From Scandinavium sp051650185 (GTDB taxonomy: Bacteria > Pseudomonadota > Gammaproteobacteria > Enterobacterales > Enterobacteriaceae): a DNA stretch of 64,000 nt. The notes under the pieces were generated by a model. The model did no database searches and had not been told where the DNA came from. It saw only the letters and a program-made list of their open reading frames with translations. Below are positions 7,939 through 16,441 of the stretch, one piece after another. The translations under genes and the position numbers were made by a program. The DNA lies in the NCBI RefSeq assembly GCF_051650185.1, contig NZ_JBOFIN010000125.1, positions 56,334-120,333 on the forward strand. The letters are read 5' to 3'. Every line of letters starts with the position of its first letter. The first letter of the stretch is position 1.

Positions 7939-8919
7939 TTACGCCATTTTTCGGCAGTGAAAGCGTTGACGATATTCGCCAGGGGTGAGATGGAGTTGTT
8001 TTTCAAACAGGCGTCGCAGATTAATGCTGCTGCCAAACCCGGTCTGCTCAGCAATGCGATCAAGGGTATCGCTTGTTTGTTCGAGCCGCTGCCTGGCAGC
8101 CGCAAGGCGTGCTTCAGCGACATAACGCGCCGGGGATGCACCAGTCTCACGCGTGAAGACACGGGTAAAATTACGCGGGCTCATCGCCGCTTTTTCTGCG
8201 AGATTTTCGACGCAGAGATCGGCCGTGAGGTTGTCCTGGATCCACGTCAGCAGTCCGTCAATGGCAGCAGAGCCGGTGTTCTGCTTCAGGTTGTAGCGGC
8301 TAAACTGCAGCTGGCCGCCGGGACGACGCAGGTACATCACCATGTCCTGAGCGATGTCGCGGGCGAGGCTAAAACCGTAATCCTCTTCCACCAGCGCCAG
8401 GGTTAAATCAAAGCCGAGACTCACCCCGCCGGAGGTCCAGACGGGCCCGTCCTGCACGTACAGCGGCCCGGCTTCAACCTTAACAGCCGGGTAAGTCGTT
8501 TTCAGTTCATCCAGCATTCGCCAGTGGGTCGTGGCGTGACGACCGTTCAGCAGCCCGGCCTGGGCCAGCAGCAGCGCGCCACCGCAAACTGAGGCGACAC
8601 GTCGGGCGTGCGGAGCCGCCAGAAGCAGCCAGTCGACCACCGCGATGGCTTCCTGCTCGTTGTGGCCTCTGCCGGTAATAATAATCGTGTCGAGCGGCTC
8701 GCGCGGATCGAGCTCGTGCAGCCGGTGATCGGCCAGCAGGTTTAACCCTGACTGGCCGTGGATAACCTGATGCGGTTGGGTGGTGGCCAGCGCCACCTGG
8801 TAACGAGGACGCTGCGGACCTTCCGGATGCAGACGGTTGGCCTGCATCAGAATGTCGGCGATACCGGCGGACTCAAACAGCATGCCGCCGTCGGGGACGA
8901 TAATCAGGATTTTTTTCAT
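7939..8919 (-). CDS. GlxA/FtrA-family transcriptional regulator (DJ-1/PfpI domain plus AraC HTH)
   Basis: 326 aa. The N-terminal half (about 1-180) is a DJ-1/PfpI class-I glutamine-amidotransferase-like fold with the nucleophile-elbow Cys in VASVCGGALLLA. In this regulator family the domain senses a ligand rather than acting as an enzyme. The C-terminal about 100 residues are an AraC/XylS two-helix-turn-helix DNA-binding domain (SPRNFTRVFTRETG, then GFGSSINLRRLFEK). ATG at 8919 follows CAGGAC. It precedes the GAPDH gene on the same strand and stands 31 bp downstream of the MFS transporter gene, so it may control one or both. The ligand cannot be inferred. Confidence 0.88.
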   Translation of the reverse strand: MKKILIIVPDGGMLFESAGIADILMQANRLHPEGPQRPRYQVALATTQPHQVIHGQSGLNLLADHRLHELDPREPLDTIIITGRGHNEQEAIAVVDWLLLAAPHARRVASVCGGALLLAQAGLLNGRHATTHWRMLDELKTTYPAVKVEAGPLYVQDGPVWTSGGVSLGFDLTLALVEEDYGFSLARDIAQDMVMYLRRPGGQLQFSRYNLKQNTGSAAIDGLLTWIQDNLTADLCVENLAEKAAMSPRNFTRVFTRETGASPARYVAEARLAAARQRLEQTSDTLDRIAEQTGFGSSINLRRLFEKQLHLTPGEYRQRFHCRKMA

Positions 8920-8950
8920 GTCCTGAAAAGTACAATTTATTCAGAATAAG

Positions 8951-10321
8951 TCAAGTCGACAGTGAAGGCTCTGCCTCACTGGTCGCTCCTTTTTTCATCG
9001 GGATTGCCGCGATAATCAGCGCTCCGAGCACCAGGAACCCGGCCACCATGAAGATCCCGGCGTTGAAATTGCCGGTGATGTCCTTCATCAGCCCCATCAG
9101 CAGCGGGCCGAGCGCCGCCCCGGTCATTCCGGTGGCGTTGATCACCGCAATCCCCACGGCGCGCGCCCGCAGCGAGATAAAGCGGTCGGGCGTGGTCCAG
9201 AAAATGACCATCGCCGCGAAGGCTCCTGCGGAGGCCATCACGATGCCGCTGAACTGCCAAAGTGGGTTGCTGCCCGAGGCGGTCAGCATCCAGCCCGCAG
9301 CGGCAAACAGATACGGCAGCAGGGTGTGGAATTTGCGTTCGTTGAGCCGATCGGATCGCTTGCTCCACCACACCATCGCCACGATGGTACAAACCTGCGG
9401 AATGGCGCTAAGCAGGCCAATCGTCACGTTGCTGCTGGTTTCGTTGAAGCTGCGCAGGATAAGCGGTGTCCAGACGCTCAGCGCGCTCAGGGTGTTGGTC
9501 AGGCAGAAGTAGGCGAGGGTGTAGAGAATTATAATCGGCGTGAACAGCTCGCGCGCCAGGCTGCGCGGGGGCAGCAGCGAGCTTGTCGCAGCGAGCTGCG
9601 TTTTTTGCAGCGCCAGCTTGTCGGCTTCCAGCATCTCATTCAGACAGGCTTTATCGTCTGCGGTCAGCCATTTGGCCTTCGAAGGGCTGTCATCCAGCCA
9701 GAACCAGACCACCAGCCCGAGCAGCACCGACGGGAAGCCTTCCAGCAGGAACAGCCACTGCCAGCCTTTCAGGTTCAGCAGGCCGTCCATGTTGAGTATG
9801 TATCCTGAAGCCAGCGAGCCGAGCGCCATCGTCACCGGCATCGCAATCATAAACAGAGCGTTGGCGCGGGCGCGGTAGCGGGCGGGGAACCAGTAGGTTA
9901 AATACAGCAGCAGGCCCGGCAGGAAACCGGCTTCGGCAATGCCGACCAGCATTCGCAGCACGTACAGGCTGTTCGGCCCGGTGGCGAACATAGTAGCGGT
10001 GGAGGCGATGCCCCAGACCACCATCAGTACCGCAATCCAGCGGCGCGCGCCGACGATGCTCAGCATCACGTTGCTCGGAATGCCGCAGACCACGTACATC
10101 ACGTAAAACAGGGTGGTGGCGAGGCCAAACATGGTGCTGGTCAGGCCGAGATCTTTGCCCATCGTCAGCCCGGCAAAGCCAATGTTGATGCGGTCCAGAT
10201 AGGAGAACACGAACAGGATGAACAAAAATACGATCAGGCGGCGGAAAAGCTTTTTGATAACGGCTTGCTGGCGCGGGTCCAGCGGCGGGTCCAGAGGGTA
10301 TTGTGCAGGCGTATTGCTCAT
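8951..10321 (-). CDS. MFS transporter, anion:cation symporter (aromatic-acid type) family
   Basis: 456 aa, 12 predicted membrane helices. The start was set at 10321, after TGTGGAG, because the longer frame to 10399 has no ribosome site. The early motif YLDRINIGFAG in helix 1 and the helix 2-3 segment marks the ACS family (phthalate, 4-hydroxyphenylacetate, tartrate and glucarate transporters). It is divergently transcribed from iacR across a 255-bp intergenic region that contains the candidate IacR motif. An aromatic-acid uptake role, possibly indole-3-acetate, is therefore suggested by position only. Confidence 0.85.
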   Translation of the reverse strand: MSNTPAQYPLDPPLDPRQQAVIKKLFRRLIVFLFILFVFSYLDRINIGFAGLTMGKDLGLTSTMFGLATTLFYVMYVVCGIPSNVMLSIVGARRWIAVLMVVWGIASTATMFATGPNSLYVLRMLVGIAEAGFLPGLLLYLTYWFPARYRARANALFMIAMPVTMALGSLASGYILNMDGLLNLKGWQWLFLLEGFPSVLLGLVVWFWLDDSPSKAKWLTADDKACLNEMLEADKLALQKTQLAATSSLLPPRSLARELFTPIIILYTLAYFCLTNTLSALSVWTPLILRSFNETSSNVTIGLLSAIPQVCTIVAMVWWSKRSDRLNERKFHTLLPYLFAAAGWMLTASGSNPLWQFSGIVMASAGAFAAMVIFWTTPDRFISLRARAVGIAVINATGMTGAALGPLLMGLMKDITGNFNAGIFMVAGFLVLGALIIAAIPMKKGATSEAEPSLST

Positions 10322-10422
10322 GAATAGCTCCACAGAGTGATTATTAGTATGTGTTGGTGGGACGGCTAACGTATAGAAAACAACCAGCAGAAGCGTCAAT
10401 GTAATGTTTGAAAAATGATACG

Positions 10423-10439
10423 TAATTGTTATGTGTGTG
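10423..10439. promoter_or_regulatory. Candidate IacR operator, copy A
   Basis: The 17-bp string TAATTGTTATGTGTGTG lies between the divergent MFS and iacR genes. It matches 15 of 17 positions in a second copy at 11221-11237, upstream of iacH. It overlaps an imperfect inverted repeat, ACGTAA-N3-TTATGT (10420-10434), of the size a MarR-family dimer would bind. Binding by IacR is inferred, not shown. Confidence 0.45.
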
Positions 10440-10576
10440 GCATTTGTGAATCATAATGCGACGGCGATCGCCTCTTGCACTGGGGCTTGTCGGTCCGCCG
10501 CGCAATGCTGCTACAGCCGTCACAGATTCACAGGTATACTCGGCGAAACTGTCGACTTTTTTGGGTAAGGAAACGC

Positions 10577-11038
10577 ATGAGTACTCTACAAAAATCCTCC
10601 GACGACGCCGCCTTTCATCGCGAAGAGTTTCCGTTTTACTGGATAGTCAACGTCTACGCGCGCTACACGCAAATCATGGAAGTTACGCTGAAAAAAGCGC
10701 AGCTCGACGTCTCCGGTTTTCGCGTGCTGATGGTCACTCACCAGTACGGCAAGGCCAGCATTTCCCAGATTGCTGAATACGCGATGGCGAAAATGCCGAC
10801 GGTCACCAAGATTGTGGGGCGCCTGCGCGACGAAGGGCTGGTCACCACCGCCAGCAGTGAAAACGACGCCCGCGTCACCGAAGTGATGCTGACCGACCTC
10901 GGGCGGCAGAAGGTCGAAGAGGCCTGGGCGCAGGCCAGCAAGGTGTTCGACAAAGGCTTCAAGGGCATGAGCGCAAGCCAGGTGGCGAAGATGAATCTGG
11001 CCCTGGCGAAGGTGCTGGATAACCTCAACGAGCTGTAG
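10577..11038 (+). CDS. iacR: MarR-family regulator of the indole-3-acetate cluster
   Basis: 153 aa winged-helix regulator. ATG at 10577 was chosen because GGTAAGG precedes it; the longer frame starts in promoter DNA. The MarR core is visible: DNA-contact helices around ISQIAEYAMAKMPTVTKIVGRL, followed by the wing (DEGLVTTASSENDARVTEV), and terminal helices for dimerisation. It lies directly upstream of iacH on the same strand and divergent from an aromatic-acid-type MFS gene. In other iac clusters a MarR protein, IacR, represses the genes until indole-3-acetate or a derivative is bound. The same role is inferred here. Confidence 0.85.
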   Translation: MSTLQKSSDDAAFHREEFPFYWIVNVYARYTQIMEVTLKKAQLDVSGFRVLMVTHQYGKASISQIAEYAMAKMPTVTKIVGRLRDEGLVTTASSENDARVTEVMLTDLGRQKVEEAWAQASKVFDKGFKGMSASQVAKMNLALAKVLDNLNEL

Positions 11039-11369
11039 CTAAAAACGCCGAATGGCGAATTTGTGACCTGCGTATAATTTTTACTCAATCCTCTGTAATT
11101 ACTCATCTTTTTCAAACCGGTCGTCGTCGCTGCTGACGACGGCCCGTTCGCGGCATTTCTCCTGTTTTACGTTATTTTTCATCAGGCTAAACCTATACCC
11201 TTGCAGACTAAAAGGTTAATTAATTGTTATTTGTCTGTGAATTTAACGTGAAATATTACTTGAATATTCATCTAAATCTTCCATGATTGACGTAACGTTA
11301 GTCAGGACAAAAGGTCGCGTTGACGACCCGCCTGAATCTGATTCGAATTTTCTGGTTAAGGTGTCAATC
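11039..11369. other. iacR-iacH intergenic control region
   Basis: 331 bp without a gene. It contains a GC-rich stem (CGTCGTC/GACGACG around 11122-11141), a long AT-rich stretch from about 11160 to 11280, and the second copy of the shared 17-bp motif at 11221-11237. This is the probable promoter and operator region for the iacH-to-catA transcript. No convincing small reading frame was seen. An in-frame ATG at 11283 lacks a ribosome site. Confidence 0.55.
11221..11237. promoter_or_regulatory. Candidate IacR operator, copy B
   Basis: TAATTGTTATTTGTCTG is shared with the divergent MFS/iacR promoter region at 10423-10439 (15 of 17 positions, including ten consecutive identical bases). It sits in AT-rich DNA about 130 bp upstream of the iacH start. 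A reverse-oriented 8-bp core, ATAACAAT, also appears at 12574-12581 ahead of iacA, which may be chance. Confidence 0.45.
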
Positions 11370-12494
11370 ATGAAGCCAGTTTCTGTGAGCAACGGTTTTG
11401 TCGGGCAGTTTGTCCTCGGTGAGGGCGACCTGCAGTTTGCGGTAAAAGACACGCTGGACGTCGCCGGGTATCGCACTCAGGCCGGGTGTCCGGCGCTGGA
11501 AGATGCCCCCGTCGCGGCTCGCCACGCCAGCGTGGTGTCGGCGCTGCTGGAAAAGCACTGCGTGCTGCGTGGTAAAACCGTCCTGCACGAGCTGGCGTTT
11601 GGCGTGACGGGCATCAACCCCTGGGGCGGCACGCCGCGCAATGTCAACTTTCCACGGCTGATCCCGGGCGGCTCATCAAGCGGCTCGGCAGCAGTAGTGG
11701 CTTCCGGCGAGGTTGATTTTGCGATCGGCACCGATACCGGCGGCTCGGTGCGAATGCCTGCGGCCTGCTGCGGCGTGCTGGGCCTGAAACCGGGTTTTGG
11801 CGTGCTGGGCCGTGACGGCGTGATGCCTGCCGAAAGCTCTCTGGACTGCGTAGGCGTTTTCACCCGTAATGCCGCCACGCTGCGCCAGGTTCTTGAGCGC
11901 CTGAATGTGCCAGTGGGCGACGCGCTGGCTGACCTTCCGCCGATGAGCCACCTTGCCGTCGCCACGCCTGAAATCGACTCACTCATTCTGACCTTCCTGC
12001 AACAGTGTGGCGTCACGCCTGCCGATGCTGAACTGCCGAATCTTGCCGACGCACATCGGGCAGGGCTTGCCATCATCAGCCATGAAAACTGGCTTGCCCT
12101 CGGCCCGCTGCTGGCAAGCGGTAAAATCTCTGCGGACGTGGCAACGCGCATCCGCGCCGGAGCTGACGTCAGCCAGCAGACGCTTAACGCCGCCGAACAA
12201 ACCCGCGCACAGTTTAGCGACGAGGTGGACGCGTTATTGGCGCAAACCCCGCTGCTGGCGCTGGCGACGCTGCCTGAGCTGCCGCCAACGCTGGAAGAGG
12301 CTAAAGATCCGCTCAGCGTGGTCAATCTGACGCGGCTGGTGCGCCCGTTCAATCTTAGCGGTCATCCGGCGCTGGCGATCCCGGTTGGCGAAATCGATAG
12401 CCGCCCGGTGTCACTCCAGCTGGTGGCGGCGAAGGGCCAGGACGGGCTGCTGGTGCAGGCCGCCGAATGGCTGCTGTCGCGACGACGCCACTAA
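11370..12494 (+). CDS. iacH: Amidase-signature protein of indole-3-acetate catabolism
   Basis: 374 aa cytoplasmic amidase-signature enzyme. The triad is visible: Lys26 in FAVKDTLD, the cis-Ser in GGSSSGS (about 102-104) and the nucleophilic Ser126 in GTDTGGSVR. ATG at 11370 follows AAGG. It is the first gene of the iacHABICDEFG order, which to my knowledge is the arrangement seen in Acinetobacter iac clusters. IacH belongs to the set needed for indole-3-acetate breakdown, but its exact step is not settled. It may hydrolyse an amide formed when the indole ring is opened, or release indole-3-acetate from conjugates. The identification rests on fold plus neighbourhood. Confidence 0.85.
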   Translation: MKPVSVSNGFVGQFVLGEGDLQFAVKDTLDVAGYRTQAGCPALEDAPVAARHASVVSALLEKHCVLRGKTVLHELAFGVTGINPWGGTPRNVNFPRLIPGGSSSGSAAVVASGEVDFAIGTDTGGSVRMPAACCGVLGLKPGFGVLGRDGVMPAESSLDCVGVFTRNAATLRQVLERLNVPVGDALADLPPMSHLAVATPEIDSLILTFLQQCGVTPADAELPNLADAHRAGLAIISHENWLALGPLLASGKISADVATRIRAGADVSQQTLNAAEQTRAQFSDEVDALLAQTPLLALATLPELPPTLEEAKDPLSVVNLTRLVRPFNLSGHPALAIPVGEIDSRPVSLQLVAAKGQDGLLVQAAEWLLSRRRH

Positions 12495-12596
12495 GCTAAT
12501 TTTTCCGTTTTTTCCCTAAAGATTTCAGTGAGTGTGACTCATTGCGGCCTCGCTCGCCCTGAAGCTGCCGCAGATAACAATCATCCGGAGGAAGCT

Positions 12597-13724
12597 ATGT
12601 CCGCCTTACAGGTTCGCGAAGAGTTGGTTCCGCTGCTGCATGACGTTGCCACCCGCAGCGCTGATTTTGAACATCAGCGTCATATCTCTGACGACGTGAT
12701 TGCCCGCTTTAAGCAGGTCGGCGTGTACCGGGCGCTGGTGCCGAAGCTGTACGGTGGCGACGAATGCTCCCCGGCGCAGTTCTGCGAGCTTATCGAGCAG
12801 ATTTCCAGCGCCGACGGCTCTGCCGGATGGGTGGCAAGCTTCGGCATGAGCCCGTTTTATCTTGGGGCGCTGCCGCAGGACACCCTGAAAGAGCTTTACC
12901 GTAACGGCCCGGACGTCGTGTTCGCCGGTGGGATTTTCCCGACCCAGAAAGCACAGCAGGTCGACGGCGGCTACCGCGTCAGCGGACGCTGGAGTTTTGC
13001 CAGCGGCAGCATGGGCGCCTCGGTGCTCGGCGTGGGAATTTTGCCGGATGCGGATCAGGCGTTACCGCGCATGGCGGTGCTGCCGCGCGAAAGTGTGTCG
13101 ATTGACCCGGTATGGGACACCGTCGGCCTTGCCGGAACCGGCAGCCACGATCTGCTGGTCAACGACGCTTTTGTGCCGCACGAGTGGACTTTTGTTCGCG
13201 GCGGCGCGTTGAATCTGGAAGGGCCGCTGTACCGCTATCCGGTGCTGTCTCTGGCGACCCAGGTCTTGTCCGTCGTCGCTCTGGGCGTGGCGCGTGCCGC
13301 GCTCAATGAAATTTACACTCTCGCACATCGTCAGCAGTCGGTGACCGGCGCGCCGCGTCTGGCCGACCGTCCACAGGCTCAGATGCAGATTGCCCGCTGC
13401 GAAGCGGATTTACGATCCGCCCGCGCCTGGTTTTACGAGGCGATTGACGAGGTGTGGCAGCGCCTGCTGGCGGGCGATGAGGCGAGCTGTGAACAGATTA
13501 ACGCCTTACGACTTTCCTCTACCCACGTGACGCGCGTGGCCGCTGAGGTGGCGCGTCAGGCGCTGGCCCTCAACGGCATGAGCGGCGTGACGATGACCAG
13601 CCCGCTGCAACGCTACGTGCGCGACACCCTGGTGATTACCCAACATGCCTTTATGGGCGACCTCTCGTACCTCAACGCCGGTACGGTCTTTTTCGGCGGC
13701 AAACCGCTGCCGGGTTATTTGTGA
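12597..13724 (+). CDS. iacA: Flavin-dependent indole-3-acetate monooxygenase (acyl-CoA dehydrogenase fold)
   Basis: 375 aa. ATG at 12597 is preceded by GGAGGAAGCT, an excellent ribosome site, so a longer frame from 12528 is rejected. The protein has the acyl-CoA dehydrogenase-like fold of two-component flavin monooxygenases (HpaB/HsaA group): an N-terminal helical domain, a central beta domain with WSFASGS and DTVGLAGTGSHD, and a C-terminal helical bundle. In known iac systems IacA hydroxylates indole-3-acetate at C2 using reduced flavin from IacG, starting the pathway. A 102-bp gap to iacH could hold an internal promoter. Confidence 0.9.
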   Translation: MSALQVREELVPLLHDVATRSADFEHQRHISDDVIARFKQVGVYRALVPKLYGGDECSPAQFCELIEQISSADGSAGWVASFGMSPFYLGALPQDTLKELYRNGPDVVFAGGIFPTQKAQQVDGGYRVSGRWSFASGSMGASVLGVGILPDADQALPRMAVLPRESVSIDPVWDTVGLAGTGSHDLLVNDAFVPHEWTFVRGGALNLEGPLYRYPVLSLATQVLSVVALGVARAALNEIYTLAHRQQSVTGAPRLADRPQAQMQIARCEADLRSARAWFYEAIDEVWQRLLAGDEASCEQINALRLSSTHVTRVAAEVARQALALNGMSGVTMTSPLQRYVRDTLVITQHAFMGDLSYLNAGTVFFGGKPLPGYL

Positions 13725-13744
13725 TTGTGAAGAAGGAGCAACAG

Positions 13745-14104
13745 ATGAGCCAGCCAACAACCTTACGCGTGCTGTTTTGCATCGGCGTGAACCAGAACTT
13801 TTTTGACGCAACCCAGGCAGAGGCCAAACAGGTCTGGGCGGCATTCGGCGTGATGATGAAAGGCATCGACGAGACGCCGGGGATCCGCGTCATCGGCAAT
13901 ATGGACGACGACCAGTTGATGGTTGGCCCGTCTACTACCGCGCCGTGGACTACTTACGTGCTGGCCGACGCCGAGCACCTGGAAAACGTCGCCGCGGTCT
14001 GCAACCTGTTCCGCACCACGCCGGTCGGCGACGGCGGCAGCAAGCTGTGGAAGTACTGCAAAATCGAAGCCCGCGTGGGCCGCGAACTGATTATTCAGAG
14101 CTGA
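13745..14104 (+). CDS. iacB: Small conserved iac-cluster protein
   Basis: 119 aa. ATG at 13745 follows AAGGAG, 20 bp after iacA. It has no membrane segment or export signal. The sequence suggests a small alpha/beta (ferredoxin-like) fold, with a run of acidic residues (GNMDDDQ), but I see no catalytic motif. Its place immediately after iacA in the conserved HAB order supports the name. Its biochemical role has not been defined to my knowledge. A helper or small-molecule-handling function is possible. Confidence 0.75.
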   Translation: MSQPTTLRVLFCIGVNQNFFDATQAEAKQVWAAFGVMMKGIDETPGIRVIGNMDDDQLMVGPSTTAPWTTYVLADAEHLENVAAVCNLFRTTPVGDGGSKLWKYCKIEARVGRELIIQS

Positions 14105-14106
14105 CG

Positions 14107-14619
14107 ATGAACGCCCAGGATGCGCTGCGCTTGCAGCAGCTCGAAGCGTGCCAGGCCGCACGGGTCTGCATCAGCGACTACATGCGCCTGTGTGACGACC
14201 TCGACAGCCCGGAAACGGTGCAGGCCATTGGCGAGCTTTTCAGCGAGGACGCCTGCTGGGAAGGGCTTGGCGAACCGTACGCTACACGGCTGGGGCGACA
14301 CACCGGGCGCGCGGCCATCGTGAAAATGATGGCGAGCTACGTTCGCCACCCGGCGCATTTTGCGATGAACGCGCACTTTCTGTGCTCGGAAGCGCTGCGT
14401 CACGAGCCGGACGGCGTGCTCACCGGACGCTGGCTGATGCTGCAAACCTCGGCGTTTACCGCAGGCGGCGCGCATCTTAACGCCGCAGAAATTCGGGTGA
14501 CGTTCGGTGAGGAGGCGGGCAGAACAGTGATGCGTCATTTCACCACCCGCAATCTGTTCAGCCGCCCGGTTGACCACTGGCAGGCGGCGGACACCTTACC
14601 GGTGCCGGATACAAAATAA
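14107..14619 (+). CDS. iacI: SnoaL/NTF2-like protein of the iac cluster
   Basis: 170 aa. It starts 2 bp after iacB, and the frame reaching back to 13945 overlaps iacB and is rejected. Spacing of helices and strands (YMRLCDDLDSPETV, then FSEDACWEG and the C-terminal VMRHFTTRNLFSR) suggests an NTF2/SnoaL-type cone fold, like the small subunits of ring-hydroxylating oxygenases and some isomerases or hydrolases. It sits between iacB and the Rieske oxygenase genes, as in the HABICDEFG order. Its reaction within indole-3-acetate breakdown is not known with certainty. Confidence 0.75.
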   Translation: MNAQDALRLQQLEACQAARVCISDYMRLCDDLDSPETVQAIGELFSEDACWEGLGEPYATRLGRHTGRAAIVKMMASYVRHPAHFAMNAHFLCSEALRHEPDGVLTGRWLMLQTSAFTAGGAHLNAAEIRVTFGEEAGRTVMRHFTTRNLFSRPVDHWQAADTLPVPDTK

Positions 14620-14638
14620 GACGTGCAGGAGAATGGAC

Positions 14639-15952
14639 ATGCAGTGTGACCACATCATCAACGTAAAAAATATCGACCCGACGGTGGAGCCGCAGCTCAG
14701 CCACGAGGAGATTGCGGCGCTGGTCAGACATGACCGCGTGCATACCTCGCTGTACACCTCGGAAGAACTGTTCCGCCTGGAGCTGGACCGCATCTTCAGC
14801 AAAACCTGGGTGTGGGTGGCGCACGCCAGCGAAATTCCCGACACCGGCAGCTTCAAGACCACCGAAATCGGCACCCAGCCGGTTATCGTGGTGCGCGACC
14901 GCAAAGGCACCGTCCATACGCTGCTCAACCGCTGCCGCCACCGCGCGGCGACGGTGTGCGAGCATCGCAGCGGCAAAACCAACAGCTTCGTCTGCCCGTA
15001 CCACGGCTGGGGCTATGCGCTGGACGGCAGCCTGCGTGGTGTGCCGCATCCGGAAAGCTACGCCGATCAGCTCGAAAAAGGCGAGCTTGGCCTGGTCTCC
15101 CTGCGCACCGAACAGTATGCGGGGATGATTTTCGCCACCTTTAACGACGACATTGAACCGCTGGAAGATTTCCTCGGTGTCGCCAAAAAGTGGATGGACT
15201 TGTTTATGAAGCAGGGCGCGGGGTACCCGATCAAAACCGGGCCAGCGCACCGCTTCCGCTTCCCCGGCAACTGGAAAATCCAGCTCGAAAACACCACCGA
15301 CGGCTACCACTTCCCGGTGGTTCACCGCTCGTTCCTGAGCTCGGTCGATAAGCAAACCGAAGAGATGCTCAACTTCGTTGACGGCAGCGGCTACGTGGAA
15401 GATTTAGGCAACGGCCACAGCGTGATGGTGATGATCCCGGAGCTGGTGGATCTGGAAGCCAATCTCGATGCGCCGATCCCGGAACGCTTTGAAGAGCTGG
15501 CCGAAGCGCTGCGGGCCGATCATGACGAAGCCCAGGTACGCCGCATCGTGCGTGCCGTCGGCGGTTCCGGCTTTAACCTCAATATCTTCCCGAACATCGC
15601 CTGTTCGATGGCGTTCTTCCGCGTGCTGCAACCTGTTTCGGTGAACGAAACCGAAATTCACCACGCGGTGATCACCATGGACGGCGGGCCGGACATCGCC
15701 AACCAGGCACGCCTGCGTCTGCACGAACATTTCCAGGGGCCGATGGGCTTCGGTACGCCGGATGACTCGGAGGCCTGGGAGCGCGTACAGCGCGGGGCCA
15801 CCGCAGGCGACGACCTGTGGATCATGCTTAACCGCGGGCTGGCGGGCGAATACCGCTCCGATGACGGGCTGCGCAGCGACGTCAGCGCCGAAACCGGGAT
15901 GCGCGCGGCGTATCAGCAGTGGAAAAAGTTGATGACGGAGAATGACCAATGA
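14639..15952 (+). CDS. iacC: Rieske non-heme iron oxygenase, large subunit
   Basis: 437 aa. The start at 14639 was chosen over 14633 because AGGAG ends 7 bp before it. The Rieske [2Fe-2S] site is clear (CRH at about residue 99 and CPYH about 18 residues later), and the mononuclear iron site follows with DGYHFPVVHRS. In iac systems IacC with IacD, fed electrons by IacF, acts on an oxidised indole-3-acetate intermediate, leading to catechol. It overlaps iacD by 4 bp, so the two subunits are translationally coupled. Confidence 0.92.
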   Translation: MQCDHIINVKNIDPTVEPQLSHEEIAALVRHDRVHTSLYTSEELFRLELDRIFSKTWVWVAHASEIPDTGSFKTTEIGTQPVIVVRDRKGTVHTLLNRCRHRAATVCEHRSGKTNSFVCPYHGWGYALDGSLRGVPHPESYADQLEKGELGLVSLRTEQYAGMIFATFNDDIEPLEDFLGVAKKWMDLFMKQGAGYPIKTGPAHRFRFPGNWKIQLENTTDGYHFPVVHRSFLSSVDKQTEEMLNFVDGSGYVEDLGNGHSVMVMIPELVDLEANLDAPIPERFEELAEALRADHDEAQVRRIVRAVGGSGFNLNIFPNIACSMAFFRVLQPVSVNETEIHHAVITMDGGPDIANQARLRLHEHFQGPMGFGTPDDSEAWERVQRGATAGDDLWIMLNRGLAGEYRSDDGLRSDVSAETGMRAAYQQWKKLMTENDQ

Positions 15953-16431
15953 TGACCCCAGACTCGGCCCTGTTTACCGCGATGGCGGTGGTGAACCTTG
16001 AAGGGGACCTGCTCGATCAGGGCGAATTTAACGCCTGGCTGGAACTGTGGCAGCACGACGGCCTGTACGTGGTGCCGATCGACCCGAATGAAACCGATTT
16101 TAAAAACACCCTCAACTATGCCTGTGACGATCACCACATGCGTGAAAAAAGGGTGAAGCGCCTCTACAGCGGCGAATCGATTTCCACCACCCCGCGCGCC
16201 CGGACTCTGCGCACGCTTTCGCGTTTTCGCGTACTGGAAGCGAGCGACCAGCAGATTGTGGTGCGCGGCGCGCAGTCGCTGTGGGAGCACCGCAAAGGCC
16301 ACAGCCGTCACTACGCGGCGGACATCACCTGGCAGCTCGCGCGTCACGGCGACGGCTGGCTCATTTCCCAAAAGGTGATCCGCCTGGTCAACAGCGACGA
16401 TGTGCTGCACAGCATCGGCTACATCCTGTAA
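15949..16431 (+). CDS. iacD: Ring-hydroxylating oxygenase, small subunit
   Basis: 160 aa, matching the beta subunit of alpha3beta3 Rieske oxygenases. It has an NTF2-like cone fold with a conserved W.ELWQHDGLYVVP segment near residue 30 and RTLRTLSRF near the middle. It has no iron ligands of its own; the beta subunit stabilises the hexamer. The start codon overlaps the iacC stop (ATGA), typical of paired subunits. The next gene follows after 10 bp. Confidence 0.9.
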   Translation: MMTPDSALFTAMAVVNLEGDLLDQGEFNAWLELWQHDGLYVVPIDPNETDFKNTLNYACDDHHMREKRVKRLYSGESISTTPRARTLRTLSRFRVLEASDQQIVVRGAQSLWEHRKGHSRHYAADITWQLARHGDGWLISQKVIRLVNSDDVLHSIGYIL

Positions 16432-16441
16432 GGAGCGTGAC

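Noticed and set aside
11477..12352. A 291-codon frame antisense to iacH
   Set aside because: Ser/Ala-rich shadow of a GC-rich gene; the sense strand has a complete amidase signature.
14558..15355. A 265-codon frame antisense to iacC
   Set aside because: The Rieske and iron motifs are on the plus strand; the antisense frame shows no domain or ribosome site.
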